Part shown: in pieces, positions 22,400 through 34,954 of the stretch
Layout of the letters: every line of letters begins with the position of its first letter
Numbering within the stretch: position 1 is the stretch's first letter
Assembly (NCBI GenBank): GCA_920105625.2
Contig: CAKKTE020000188.1
Span: forward strand, 312,001 to 376,000
Source of the DNA: Clusia tigrina
Taxonomy: Eukaryota > Arthropoda > Insecta > Diptera > Clusiidae
Length of the DNA stretch: 64,000 nt
Direction of reading: 5' to 3'
Position numbers and translations under genes: made by a program
Notes under the pieces: generated by a model
Told to the model about the DNA's origin: nothing
The model's database searches: none
The model's input: the letters and a program-made list of their open reading frames with translations, nothing else

Positions 22400-23815
22400 T
22401 TGGAGGGATTCTGGACTACACCCCCCGTAGAAGACATCTGCAACAACATTTTGGTGCCTCCTGTGAGGAATATACAGAACAATAATTTTTCGTCTTAATT
22501 GTGGCGCTATCAACGCGAATCGCATCATTGCTATCAGCGGCAAAATCTTATTAACAGCTACGGCGACGACACCATTGACGATTACATCATCCACACGTGG
22601 CCGAGGCAGCATATACAGAACGGAGAGAAAAAGGGGTTACGAGGTTTATTTAATATAATTTTTTTTATTGAAATGGCAACGGATATTATCGCCGAACAAC
22701 AATCAATTGCCGCGTCAGTGCAGAAAGTGGCTTGAAACTTTGCGAAAGATTCTGCGAGCCCTAAGACTGATTCGTATTTTCAAGCACGCTTAGAGTCGTT
22801 GGGCATATTACACAAAGAATTTCGGAAAAATGATCGACCGCTTATGTGGATGGCTGATGCTGACGACGTAATAAAAACTAATTACATTGCAGCCCATTTA
22901 GCAGATAAATTTGAAGAGGAATGTAGCCCTGTGGTGTCCACTATTCGCAACGCACATGCCATTGCTTGGCCACCCCAATCAGGGTCAAATTGTTGCGAAT
23001 CCTCAACTGCCATCTCTCATAAAGAGCTTATTTTATCGAATGGTCTACTTTCTGTCTCGAGTGCACAACTGCACTACTTTGTCTGATTTGCAACGGCTCC
23101 ATTATTTGAATAGCTCTTTGTCTAAAGTTGCGGCGCAGGATATACAACATCTTAGTCTTGTCGAGGAAAATTATAAAACCGCGTGGGAAATGCTGAACAA
23201 CATCTACGAAAACAAGATAATTTTATTCACGCACTATATGGATGTGCTCTCCCAGCAATCACCTTCAATTCGCGAGGAGCCTACTTCGATAAAACGGTTC
23301 ACTCAAACATGCAGGTCGTGTATCAGCTCCATAGAAAAACTCGGAGTCAGTGTAGTCAAGCAAAGTAAAATTCTCGGTATTACTTATTAAAACAACTTTC
23401 TTCGAACATTCACACTGAATGGAATCGCATGTTGCGAAAAAGTAAAGATATTCCGAATTTCAAAAAATTGTGTGAATTTCTAGACGCGTATCATCCTATG
23501 CTAGTTACAGCAAATATACCGCAAATGGTTTCCAAACAGCCATCAGCCTAGAGGTATCGTAATCGAAATAATCTTCCTAAGCCTACAACTCGCAAATCTT
23601 ATCAGATTCTGAAACAAGAAATAATGTATCCAATCTGCGAAAAAGCTCGAGTGAGTCAGAAAGAAAAGAGTCGGTTGGCAAGCATAATTTATATTTCAAT
23701 TGTCTAGGATATTGTCATATTCCGTCTAAATGCCGAAGAAGTTGCTTGAGGTGTGGCGGGAAGCACCACACACATATCGAGATCACTCTTCTAGGCTCAC
23801 AGGACCCCTTCTACG
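22400..23815 (+). pseudogene. BEL/Pao element 5' region: PBS and gag
   Basis: TGGTGCCTCCTGTGAGGAAT at 22453 is a BEL-like PBS and leader. From the ATG at 22674 broken frames give DSYFQARLESLGILHKEF, YLNSSLSKVAAQDIQHL, EENYKTAWEMLNNIYENK and SSIEKLGV, the BEL capsid (DUF1759-like) pattern. At about 23700-23780 zinc-knuckle sequence follows: FNCLGYCHIPSKCRRSCLRC. Several stops and frameshifts break it. Pol is absent. Confidence 0.7.
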
Positions 23816-23829
23816 TATCGGGAAATTAA

Positions 23830-24460
23830 GTTCCAGTTTTCTTCGCATGCTAGCATTTTTTCAACGATGTTTGCAGCTGTTTGTGAATCGGTACGTCTTT
23901 CGAGTTCAAATCTTTTCTCTGTTTATTTTTTCCACTTTAAAAAGGTATGGTCCGCATCATCAGCGTCTGCGTCACCGTATATGCAAGTTGGGCTTTCAGT
24001 TTTCCATATTTTGTGAAGGTATTTTTGGAAATACCCATGCCCGGATAGTACCTGGGTGGTGTAAAAATTTACTTCACCGAAATTGCGGTTCAGTCAGTTA
24101 TTTAGCTAAGGTTCACCGTCCGTAGGTTTCGTTACGCCATATTTCTTGCCAGCTTTATATGGTATGGGTTCTTACAACTTGTTTTGACAATTGGCTTTCC
24201 CCTTCGCTTTTGTGTATCCACATTTCTCTTAGTTCCAAAACTAAAAGTTCGATATGTATCGTTCCACTAATACCAGAATCGCCGCTTGAGAGTACGGTAT
24301 AAAGAGGCTACTCGTAGCGCTACTGTTTTTTGTACTCTACTTAGAAGTTAGAACTATCCGGTGATTCTGATTTTTTACTGCGGTCTCCCTATATCCCGCA
24401 GCCGTAGAGCAGAATCGACTGCGTCACCGTCATAAGGAGTTTACGCTTGCTCGCACTTGG
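23830..24460 (-). pseudogene. LINE 3' fragment (R1/LOA/I-like)
   Basis: The minus strand reads SNIGGPSASKRKLLMTV and SILLYGC at the RT end, then (with frame changes) VNFYTTQVLSGHGYFQKYLHK followed by a Cys/His tail, as in R1/LOA-type ORF2 C-termini. It is heavily decayed. Confidence 0.6.
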
Positions 24461-26387
24461 TCCACCTATATTTGAAGTTAATAATCGTTCGATTGTAACG
24501 TATTCCCCATTACTCTCGAAGTTATTCAAAGCGCACATCAATGTCGAATATTTCCATTCAGTGAAATCCACCAAATATATCTGCAAAGGATGTGGCATGG
24601 CTGTGAAACGGATCGCTATTTTAGCAGTAACGAAGCAATTTGGTGCATTTTTTTACTCTCCATTCATTTCGCCGTACGTCTGGAAAATGGTCAATATTAT
24701 ACTACACTGCGGACAATGCATTACAGCGAGGTAATCGACCACCATCTACAACATTGTCATCAGTTTATTTGAAATGTGCTAGAATGACGATTTGCCAAGA
24801 TATTAGACTTGAAATCAATTTCAACGACGGAAGCAATGAAATCCAGTTCCATGTATTTTCCACCAATGCGTTAGATCGCATTTACACAGTCCATCCACGC
24901 AACGACGAGTGTTTCTATTTCCGTTTAATATTAGTCAACGTTCGTGGTCCTACATCATTCCAACATCTACGAACTGTAAGTGGTGAATTTTGTGGCACAT
25001 ATAGAGAAGTCTGTCAACGTTTGCGATTCCTAGAGGATGACACTCATTGAGGCCACACCGTCGAAGATGCTCTGATTTCATCAAATGCTCAACAAATACG
25101 AACATTGTTTTCGATAATTATCTCAACATGATTCCCATCGAAACCGAATAGTTTGTGGACCAAATACAAAGATGATCTGTCTGACGATATTTCCAGATTA
25201 GCAACTGAGCGAAGAAATTCACAACAAGGGATTAATATTAATTGAGGATATGTGGTTGATAATATTGAACAAGGTATTATGTCAATTAAGCATGACAACG
25301 CCCAATCGTTCGATGACGCATTTAATCTAGAGTTGGAACGAGAAAAACAATATAATTCCTAGGCAGTGAGAGAATCAGTTCGACCGATCGTTTCGCTGTT
25401 GAATTCACAATAAAAATATGGGTACGACTCTCTCATAAAATTTGTGAACGATGAAACTGTAGGGATTTTCATCTTGGACGCTCCCGGTGGAACTGAAAAA
25501 GCTGTTTGATCGATTTTGGTAACGATTTGCTCGCAAAATGAAAATACACTTGCACTTGCTTCATCAGCAATTACAGCTACGTTTTTGGAAGGCGGTTGAA
25601 CAGCAGCTTCAGCACTCAAGTTGCCGTTGAATATGCAAATATGAAAATGTACGATGACAAAACTTTTGCAGCAATCCAAATTGATTGTTTGGGATTAATT
25701 TACGATGGCGCATAAAAAGTCTTTGGAGGCATTAGACCGAACGATACAACATCTATGAAACACTCAAAACCGGGTTTGTAATGCTATGATCCTGTTAGCA
25801 GGTGATTTCCACCAAACATTGCCAGTGAATCCACGGTCAACGCCAGCTGATGAACTTCATGCAAGTTTGAAGTCGTCTGTTTTGTGGAAACAAGTCAAGA
25901 CACTTAATCTCAAATATCAACCAAACACGTCTTTGTAATGGCACCCGGCTTGATTGCCTTATTCATCAGTTTCTTAACTGATGAATAACGCAATCAAAGC
26001 AACAATTCTTAAAGGAAACTACACAGGAGAAGACGTTTTGATACCACTTATCCCAATAATTCCGACGTACATGTTATTCGACTTTAAAGGCTTGAATTTC
26101 AGGTGCGGCTTGCATTCGCAATGACAATAAACAAATCACAAGGGCAGTCATTGAGTGTTTGCTTCATTAACTTTAAAAATCCATGCTTCTCGCATGGTCA
26201 ATTTTATGGAGCCTCTTCCCGTGTCGGAAAAACATCAGCTTTGTTTGGTTACGCGCCAGAAACCAAACAAAATATGTCGTTGATCATATACGATTACAAT
26301 AAACAACCCGAATTTCAATGCATTTCAGCGGTGTTCTGCGGGTAGAATTCAACTATGTAACCCGTGCAACGCAGGGTAAAAAGCTAA
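24461..26387 (+). pseudogene. Helitron helicase region and 3' end
   Basis: Broken frames give VHPRNDECFYFRLILVNVRG, FEDLRT-like FQHLRTVSGEFC, LWTKYKDDLSDD, then a helicase P-loop degraded to APGGTEKAV (Lys/Thr of GKT altered), MILLAGDFHQTLPVNP and, intact, [20 protein letters not shown] with [14 protein letters not shown]. Many stops make it inactive. The element ends with hairpin CCCGTGC-AAC-GCAGGG and CTAA at 26384-26387 followed by T, the Helitron 3' terminus. The Rep domain and 5' end are not found. Confidence 0.75.
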
Positions 26388-27237
26388 TATACAATAAAAA
26401 ATTAATTGAAAAAAAATCAATAGTGTACATTTCACCCCATTACAGTGAATAAATACATAATTAAAAGTAAATCTTATACTAGAAATAAAAAATTAAAGTG
26501 AGATATTTTGTTAAATTGTGCTGCATGGTATTTTACGGAAATTTTTAAAGAAAGATGGGAGTTGCCGGGTTGTTAAGGAAACCACTGTGAGGACACACTG
26601 GACGGTTGCAAAATTCGAATGATGAAGGTATTTGTAAATAAATGTTTTTCGTATATGTATGACATAGATACTGTATTGTGACAGCAGTTTCCCATGTCTA
26701 CAAAACAAAAAATTTATTTTCCTTATAATGAAATTAAAAACGAAGATTTATGAACAAGACTTGGAAATTGCGCAAGTCTTCATGACTTCAAGCCGGAAGA
26801 TTAATATCACATTCTGAGTAAGAAGTTTATTATACTTCTCCATATTCAAAACTGAAAAAAAATCATTGCTAAAAGCTGGTTAAATAACTTCTCCGTATTA
26901 AAAACTGAAAAAAATTGTTGCTTAAAACTAATTAAATAACTGCTCACCTTGAAATAATTGAGCCCTCCTCTGAGAAGATCCGCGGATGACATCAGTCAGG
27001 ACACAAGTCGTTGCCATAGTTTACGCAATCTGCAATAGTTATTAGTTCATAATATTCATATTTTTAAATTATTCTAATTAAAACCATACCTATATTTATC
27101 TTAGATCAAACTAGTTTTTAGTCATATGTATGTATTGAATTTATATTCGGTATGTGTTAAGAATTGTGCTTCGTGTTCCAATAATAACAATTACTACCAA
27201 TTTATGTTTAATTTTATATTTTTTCACCTTTTCAAAG
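26388..27237. other. AT-rich non-coding, probable intron upstream of the first recognised fibulin exon
   Basis: No coding sequence or repeat recognised. It ends in a pyrimidine-rich stretch and acceptor TTTTCAAAG at 27237. A signal-peptide exon of the fibulin-like gene should lie upstream but was not found. Confidence 0.4.
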
Positions 27238-27726
27238 ATGACATTTCTAATCATGTGCGAAAATGCTGCATTGGTGGTTTGCGACATGGACGTGTCCATG
27301 GTAGATGTGAACAAAATGAATACGAGGTAACCGCAATACCTTCATTGTGGCGGGGACTTTGTGTGTCTACATACGGGGTGTGTTGTTCCCGTGAATTGGA
27401 AAAGCAGCATTGTATGGCTGGTCGCCTGGCAGCATTAACAGGGTCACGCTGCAATGAACAATTCAACACAACCTCATACGCGGATTGTTGTCGTTCTTGT
27501 CAAGTTGGACTTGCAGTTAAAGTCAGCGAAACTGATTGCACTGATGCACTATTTGCGTACTTTGCCGAAATTGAATCCTACCGCATTTGCTGCAATGGAA
27601 CTATTATGAATGAGGCAGCCCGTGTTAAACAAAATGTTTCGCAGAATGTTTTAGAAGGTTATGTGAACTCAGTTGAGCTGGTTGAAAACACGGGCGATGG
27701 AACAATTGTGTTGCGGGATGATGATG
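27238..27726 (+). CDS. Fibulin-like gene, exon with anaphylatoxin-type Cys module
   Basis: 163 codons. Cysteine pairs occur as KCC, VCC, DCC and ICC with single Cys between, the spacing of fibulin anaphylatoxin-like repeats. The end is acidic (VLRDDD). Acceptor TTCAAAG at 27231-27237 and donor GTAAGT at 27727. Three N-x-S/T sites are visible (NTT, NGT, NVS), in keeping with a secreted glycoprotein. Confidence 0.8.
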
Positions 27727-27809
27727 GTAAGTGCAATGTTCAAAGCAGGATTAGGTTCAGATATGCGAGTGTGCGAGTGATATTAATAGAACAAAGCGAT
27801 TAATTTTAG

Positions 27810-28280
27810 ATGATATCTGCGGAAAGGTGCCAAATTTGTGTGCCCATGTTTGTGAAAACACAAACGAGGCATATCGCTGCAAATGTAATCCGGGCTATAA
27901 ATTGGATGCAAACAATGTGACCTGCTCACCCACTACTGAAAGTGTGTCAGATTCGACAAATAAGGTTGGCAATCCAGACGAAGTTGCAGTAGTCGTTGAT
28001 CATGATAATGATAAAGATGAAGATACTGAAAAAGATGACGATGGAGCTGAGATTGAAGTTGATAAAGATGCGGATTCGAATTCCAAATGCTCCAACGGCT
28101 ACAAATACGATAATATACGCCACAGATGCATTGATATCGATGAATGCATATTAAGCAAGGCCAACTGTAAAAATAATCAGTATTGCCATAACACGATAGG
28201 AAGCTATCACTGTTTGAATATAAAATCAAAAAATTGTGGACTGGGCTATCGATTTAATATGAAAATCGAAAAATGCGAAG
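27810..28280 (+). CDS. Fibulin-like gene, exon with EGF, acidic linker, calcium-binding EGF
   Basis: 157 codons. First an EGF (DDICGKVPNLCAHVCEN...CKCNPGY), then a very acidic spacer rich in DND, DED and DDD (residues about 55-90), then CSNGYKYD and a calcium-binding EGF starting DIDECILSK with the hydroxylation consensus CHNTIGSYHC. Acceptor ATTTTAG (27803-27809); donor GTGCGA at 28281 is weak but matches the phase of the others. The acidic spacer may bind calcium or basic matrix partners (inference). Confidence 0.8.
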
Positions 28281-28558
28281 GTGCGAATCAGGGATGGAAG
28301 ATTGTCGTATCCGACCGGAATGTAGAACATGTTTTAATGGTAAAATGGTTTCAATGTTGTTGGCAATTGAATTTGTTTTGAAATAAAATAAATAAAAGGG
28401 AGCTTTGTATTATATTGACAAAACAGAGAATTTATAATTTTTCACATCTGAAACGAAAGCCCTGTCAAACGGATGCTTTCTTTTTCCAAGCTGGAAAGAT
28501 TTTATGTCAGTTCGGTGAACATTTTATATAAATACGTTCTTCATGCCAGTCCGGACAC

Positions 28559-28839
<281 letters not shown>

Positions 28840-28865
28840 ATTATAAAACTATTTTTTTAACACAG

Positions 28866-29027
28866 ACATAGATGAATGTCTGGAACAAATAGATGATTGC
28901 ACCGTATCCCAACATTGCAGCAACACTGTAGGTAGCTTCACATGTCAGCAGAAACGTCAAATTACTGTCGATAAACAAACTTGCAAAATAGGCTTAATCT
29001 ACAGCACCACAACGCAACAATGTGAAG
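28866..29027 (+). CDS. Fibulin-like gene, single calcium-binding EGF exon
   Basis: 54 codons: DIDECLEQIDDC, CSNTVGSFTC and a C-terminal CEG. Acceptor AACACAG ends at 28865; donor GTAAGA at 29028. A symmetric 1-1 exon encoding exactly one EGF module. Confidence 0.85.
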
Positions 29028-30027
29028 GTAAGAATTACGATACTATGTATATTGTTTGAAAATCTCTCTTAAGAATAATTAAAATAAATGGTGAAGACGA
29101 AAGACCTGCAACTGACTAAGCTCTTTATTAAGGAAGGAGGAAAGCTTTTTGATAATCTATTTTTATGAAACACGTGAGATAAAACTTCTGAGTGTTTTCA
29201 GCACTAGTGAAACAAATTAACCTCAAGGACACTTGAAGTCTGAACAGTTTTATTTCTTTTTATATTGCCAATTTGTTCTATTGTCAAAGCAAAATTGTGT
29301 GTAGACGCCATGTCTTTATCAAGTAAACATTTATGGTTTGCTAAACTGGATCTCATTTCACAAATATTATTCAGTTTTATAAAATAATCTCCCATTCCAG
29401 AATCATCAATCTCACCTACTGAACCAATACGATTCCTTTAAGGAAGAGTCGTCATTCGCATTGAATTTCACTCTCTGAGATGTATTTCCATTGGATTTCA
29501 TACAAAGCTCTCCTTTGACTTTTGTAAGAAGTTTTTGATACCACATATCAATGAATTAGAATGTAAATAATTGCAAAATATATCCATCAAAAACAAAAAA
29601 ATACCTATCCAACAAGATATTTGTTTGGTTCTTGAACTGTTTTTTTGTTGACTGACTAACATTCCGCATTCGCCTTCTAGTATTTCGATGTCTCTCTCTA
29701 TGATCTAACAAACAAGATTTTTTTTGATTAGTTTTTGACATTATGGTGAAAGTTTACCGAAATCTTTCAGCAATTGGTACACACTTGTAGTTGCTGCATT
29801 AAAGTTGCAATCAAACACTGAGTTATTGGAAACATTCTGTAATCCCAGAAACTTACTCCATTTTTTAAACAGATAATACCAAATCTCAAACAATGTAGTT
29901 CTTGCAGTTTTTTGGGAAATTAAAATATCTTTTAAAATGTTACACAATGCATGTGATATATTTTGAACGTTAAAGTGTAACATAATTATTACAATTTGCA
30001 ATTAAACTTGTTTAAACTATCGTACAG
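29028..30027. other. Intron with unrecognised minus-strand open frames
   Basis: Three minus-strand open stretches (29204-29395, 29556-29741, 29741-30001) code for Lys/Asn-rich peptides, one with WYYLFKKWSKFLGLQNV. They might be a broken transposase, but I recognise no family motif. Otherwise this is AT-rich intron. Confidence 0.3.
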
Positions 30028-30381
30028 ATTACAACGAGTGCACCGATCTCCCATGCGAGGAGAACTATAAGTGCGTGAATTATGCAGGAGGTTATGAATG
30101 CGAAAAAACCAATCGCGGTTATATTAAAACCGATGGCATAAGTGTCGGCGATGATATAGTCAGCGGCGACCAGCAAATCTTTCAATTAGCAGTAACTGGG
30201 CAACAGGATAAATGTGGGCTTGGTTTCCAATTTAAGCATGGGCGTTGTATGGACATTGATGAATGCATAACCGATGAGAATGCTTGCGATAGCAGTCAAG
30301 TTTGCACTAATGATATTGGCGGTTATCACTGTGATTGCAAGATTGGCTACAATTTGGAGAGTACAACAAACGCTTGCACAG
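30028..30381 (+). CDS. Fibulin-like gene, exon with two EGF modules
   Basis: 118 codons. First module DYNECTDLPC with CVNYAGGYEC, then a spacer, CGLGFQFKHGRC, and a second module DIDECITDENAC with CTNDIGGYHCDC. Acceptor CGTACAG ends at 30027; donor GTGCGT at 30382. The calcium-binding and Asp/Asn-hydroxylation consensus is present in both. Confidence 0.85.
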
Positions 30382-30450
30382 GTGCGTTCGCGTTCTGTAG
30401 TGCCTACTTTTTTATGTTTAAATAAAAATTTTACAATTTATGTCCTTCAG

Positions 30451-30591
30451 ATATCAACGAGTGCTCAATTAATAATCACAACTGCTTGCCAACACAACGT
30501 TGCGACAACACGGTAGGTTCGTATATCTGCACACGTCTACAGAGTTGCGGTACGGGTTATACTTTGAATGCGGAAACAGGTAACTGCGATG
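30451..30591 (+). CDS. Fibulin-like gene, single calcium-binding EGF exon
   Basis: 47 codons: DINECSINNHNC, CDNTVGSYIC, SCGTGYTL and a final CDG. Acceptor TCCTTCAG ends at 30450, 69 nt after the previous exon; donor GTGAGT at 30592 opens the 24.4-kb transposon-filled intron. Confidence 0.85.
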
Positions 30592-31058
30592 GTGAGTTAC
30601 TGATTGGGCGGCTTTTGTATGATTTTTATAGCCTTAGCATTTTTTTTTTACTATTAATATTTATTGTAACAACTCATAGAGACTAACAATAAGTAATTAT
30701 AGTTTAAAACTATACAACAATGTATCATTCTCCTTACCACTGTATAGAGAAGATTTGTTTGAACACTTATTATTTTAAGAAATCAATAAAAATAACCTTA
30801 GGTACAGAAATAAAGATGATAAATAATATACAAAAATTACGATGGTGGTAGATCTGCTCTCTTCCAGCGAGACGCGGGCAATGGTAATTTTATTTTGTAC
30901 TTCTTTTTTATTTCTGAGTACTCCTGAGCTATAAAGGGCACACCAATATCGCGGCGGATGTTTATGTTTTTCACGTACCACGGTGTAGCAGTGATCGTCC
31001 GTAGTATTTTTGATCCTTTGCAACAGTTCGTTGTTTGATATTTTTGATCCCCCCACAG

Positions 31059-32807
31059 CTAAATTTCATATGTCCAGATGGGTACTATTATGGCTTTATA
31101 CAAGAGGACTTTGTAATCGAGGCTTAGTTTTGCATTTGTATTTAATAGCAAGTTAAGAATTGCAGCTTTTAATTTAATATGCGCATTTTTCTTTTCAATG
31201 TGAGTTCTCCATGTAAGGCGTTTGTCAAGGTGGGCAACTAGATATTTCACTTCTATCTCCTGTGGAATAGTTCTATTGTTGAGTGTGATAGCAGGGCAAG
31301 TGTTTCTGTTGAGTGCAAATGTTATATGTGTGCTTTTTTGTTCATTTACTACAATGCGCCAGTTCAAAAGCCATTTTTCAAATACATGTAGATGTTCATT
31401 CAAATCACGCGCTGCTATGTGATGGTGCTTGTGGCAAGATAAAATAGTAGTGTCCTTGGCATTAGTTAAGGTGAGCAGGTATTTGTTTGTTGGTAGATCT
31501 GAAGTGTATATTGTATAGTATCTCTCCAAAAGCACTTCCTTGTGGTACTCCAGCCAATATTTCCATTTCTGGTGAAAGGTATTCTTCACATTTGACATGA
31601 AAAGGTCTACCCTTTAATTATGATTCCAAGTGACAAAAAATATTTGAGGGGAGAAGATTTTTTATTTTATAAATAAGACGCTCGTGCGACACTTTGTAAG
31701 CCTTTGACATCAAGCGTGCGACATCAAGGAATAATGCAGGTATTCTCCGCGAACGCCTTCTGATTTGGGAAACTAGTCAATGAACTTGGCATGCTGTTTT
31801 CGAAAGCCAAAGTGGTGGTGAGGTATGGGGTTAATTTTGCTAGCAATAGCTTCTCGAATAGTTTCGAAACGAAGGATAGCAGGTTTATTGGTCTGAATAA
31901 CGGGGGTTGTGTTGGAGTTTTGCCAGGTTTCGGTATCATGGTGATGTGGGATAGTTTCCAGACTTGTGGAAAGTAGCCTTGTCTTAAAATTTAATTAAAT
32001 ATGATAGTTAAATGCATTACTGCAAGAGGAGGTAGCCCCGTCATCATATTTGTGGTTATCAGGTCGTGGCCTGCAACTTTCTTTTTGTCTAAATGAGATG
32101 AGATAAAATGCCACACTTCTTTCGGTCTCAACAGTAGGTCCATCTGTGGGATTTCGTTTCCTATTTTTGGTATTCTAAAGCTGTTACTAGGAGGGTTTGG
32201 TTGGAATACAGTTTTTAGGTGTTGAACAGAAGCTTGTCCCTTCTCTACATTGCTTCTCGCCTATCGTCCTTCAGTAAATCTTATTGTGAATCTGCTTCTG
32301 TTGGTGTGTTCATATGTTTGACTGCAGAAGGAGTAGTTTGTGGATTCTAGGGGATTTAGGTGTGATATGTAGGCCTGTAAACCTCTTTCAGTTTCGACGG
32401 GCAGTGCGTTTCGAAGTTTGTTTTTGGCAGTAGTGAGTTTTTGCTTTAGCGCTGGTAACCTCTGCTCTTGCCAGAATGGTCTGGAATTGTCTCTTTGCCT
32501 TTATCAGTCTTTCAATTTCAAATGAGCTCATTGATTTGCGTGAGATTTGCCTGTTTGGTGGTGTAGCGTGGATTGCTACTGTCACAAGTATACAGTTGAA
32601 TGTTTGTACTGCAGAATCTATTTCATCGGATTTTTTAAGACCAGATTTATCATGAAGGTAGCTGCTAGTGTATTTTCGGAATTTTTGCCAATTTGTTTTG
32701 TTTGTTGCTATTCGAAAAGATTGGTTTATGACTTCTGCGTATTTCATTAAGTGTATTATGATTGGAGAGTTGTCTGAACTCAGTTCATAGCATGATTCTG
32801 GAGACAT
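31059..32807 (-). pseudogene. Jockey ORF2: endonuclease end, RT
   Basis: 32807-32388 begins at the endonuclease end (ELSSDNSPIIIHL) and runs into a basic linker. 31939-31724 gives MIPKPGKTPTQP...RPINLLSFVSKLFEKLL (RT motif 1). 31598-31059 gives the later RT with YYTIYTSDLPT, CHKHHHIAARDLNEHL and HLDKRLTWRTHI. The F-A-DD region is frameshifted near 31470. A tail with WGGSKISNNELLQR continues to about 30840. Confidence 0.7.
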
Positions 32808-33344
32808 TAGTGATTGGTTGAGTCCTTTCGTTTTTGCAAAATCTAATAAGTCCGGGATCTTCCGTTGGTCCGAGGGCCATTATGTGGGTTGTCCAAAAGA
32901 GAATTTTATTACACCGATTCGTCAGGGCATTATTTACATTTTTACCCTTGGGCGCGAGGCCCAGTGAGTGTACTTAGCGTTTTAATCCCCAGCTGCTATA
33001 CATTTTTCTCGTATCGAGTTGAAAAAATTTTCAATCTGAGCCGTTGTGACAGTTTGTCTAGGTGGGCAGTATACAGATGACACCATTGTGTTGAGATCCC
33101 AAAATTGCAGCTAAATGGAAGTAGCTTGGAGAAATTCCTTGTCGTGGTCTTCAAGTGAGTTGTGTTTAATTCTATTCGTTTAATGAGAATATCTGTCCCT
33201 CCATGAGTTCCGGATGTAACGTTTTATAAAACTTATAATCCTTTATTTTAAAATTGTTTTTTTAGAGTAAGATGAGTTTCAGAAATGATTGGTATATCTA
33301 GTTTGTTATTGAAGGGGAAATTTTGGATTTCAAGTTCGTGTTGG

Positions 33345-34060
33345 CTAATACCGCTCGCGTTCTAATGGCAAATTTTTAGCGTATTCATTTATTTGCAAGT
33401 ATAGATTTTGATTATCTATTAGTTCCTGCATCATTGCTTGCACTGAGGACATAAATTGTGTCATGCATTGCGTTAAGATTAAGACCACTGCCTCTAAATT
33501 TTGCGGTTGTTTATTGGTTTCTGAGTTTTCAGCTAAATTATTCAATTCAATGGATTAGAATAATTCACAATAGATGTACCATGGTTACATGGTATGGATA
33601 TGGTCTGCGTTAGGTGATGAGGCGCGTCGTTAATAACTTCGTGTTGACCTCTATCCTTCTGTTGGTGCATTTTATTTTTCTGTTCAGCATACACTGGCCA
33701 ACCTCTATAGTTAGCTGTATGACTTTCGGCGCAATTGTTGGAGTTTTTAGTATTGTTATTATTTTTATCGGTCGTACAGGCAGAGGAAGGGTGAAAAACT
33801 CCAAAAACAACGCAAATGTGGCGGAGAGTGCAATATGATTTGGTATGACCAACTCCTGGCAGTTTTTGTATTGTACAGATCTGTTGTGTTTGTGGGGTCA
33901 TTTAACTAAAATTCGGCGGTGAATAAGGTATCGCATATTTTAGATTGGATGATCTTCGTTTTTTTGCAACTTTTTTGTTTCTGGTTCGAGCTCCACTCGG
34001 AACATTGGTTGTGGGGTATTGTTCCTGCTTTTTATATTGTGGATGAATTGATGATGATTA
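33345..34060 (-). pseudogene. Jockey ORF1 (Gag-like) C-terminal part
   Basis: Frames together read QPMFRVELEPETKKL, HPI, MRYLIHRRIL, then the zinc-knuckle region (ELVIPNH; GHTKSYCTLRHIC; FHPSSAC; CAESHTANYRG), and end in the helical tail NLEAVVLILTQCMTQFM...MMQELIDNQN. At least three frameshifts break it. These are the RNA-binding CCHC knuckles of Jockey ORF1p. Confidence 0.7.
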
Positions 34061-34312
34061 AGGCTTCCTCAATCTCGGTTTGATATACATATAAACTGTA
34101 TACTTTTTTTTGACGCGTGAATTTGTGAGTTTTTACGTTTTTATTTGAATTTAAGTGTATTTATGTAAATATTTTTTATTCATATTAGTATTAACAAAGT
34201 AACCTTTCCAAAAATAGAAATGCATTTCGAATATTTTCATTATGAACAAGGATATGATCTTTCAAAGTAGCCCATTGCATCTGTATACTTTATTTTGACG
34301 CTAACTGTACAT

Positions 34313-34738
34313 TAGGGTGGGCCAATTTCAAAGCCAGCCCCTAGGACTGGTCTATAGGTCTATCTCGATTTTCGAGTCTCCCACTTTTCAATAAATTTTA
34401 CCGAAAAACTTGTAATTTTTCTCGGAAAATAGACGAAAAATAGTTAAAATATGCATGAAACGCCCTCTGGCGGTGGTCATAGGTAAAAATAAAGATCAGA
34501 AATGAATTCTCGACCCCAAAAACACCCCATATACACATAAAAAAGATAATATAACGATGAATAAAAAATCGAATTTTGAATCAAAATTATGTTATAGGGA
34601 AAAAATCATTTTTTGGAAAGTGGCAGACTCAAAAATCGAGATAGACCTATGGTTCCTTCACCAAAATCGCTTAGAATTGTCCATAGAATCATCCTAGGGG
34701 CTGGAATTTTTCGGCTCCATACAAATTGGCCCGCCCTA
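34313..34738. mobile_element. MITE with 8-bp TSD nested in Jockey ORF1
   Basis: 426 bp. Left end TAGGGTGGGCCAATTT, right end complement TAGGGCGGGCCAATTT, continuing as imperfect inverted repeats through CCAGCCCCTAGG on both sides. A further inner inverted pair (ATAGGTCTATCTCGATTTT and its complement) is present. It is flanked by CTGTACAT at 34305-34312 and 34739-34746. An 8-bp TSD suits hAT or P superfamilies; the family is not resolved. No coding. Confidence 0.9.
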
Positions 34739-34954
34739 CTGTACATCTATTTCTGTACCTTTTAATACAACAGTTAATCCTTTACTGCTTTTCAGTTGGT
34801 AGGTATAATGATTTTTTTTACTTCCGTCGAGGTAATTGGTTGCCAAGCGAATAATTGTTTTCAGTATAGATCTGAATTTTTCTTTTCCCTTCTTTAAAGC
34901 AACTACATGGAAGTTCTTTTGCCCTATCAAGGTACTGAGTTTACAAACCAGCAT
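34739..34954 (-). pseudogene. Jockey ORF1 upstream part
   Basis: 72 codons with KNFHVVALKKGKEKF and HYTYQLKSSKGLTVVLKGTEIDVQ, matching the fold before the knuckles in Jockey ORF1. The frame is cut by the MITE at 34738. Confidence 0.6.

Noticed and set aside
22387..24130. Possible single gene spanning BEL gag and the following ORF at 23730
   Set aside because: The first part is BEL gag on the plus strand, and the second is a LINE on the minus strand read backwards.
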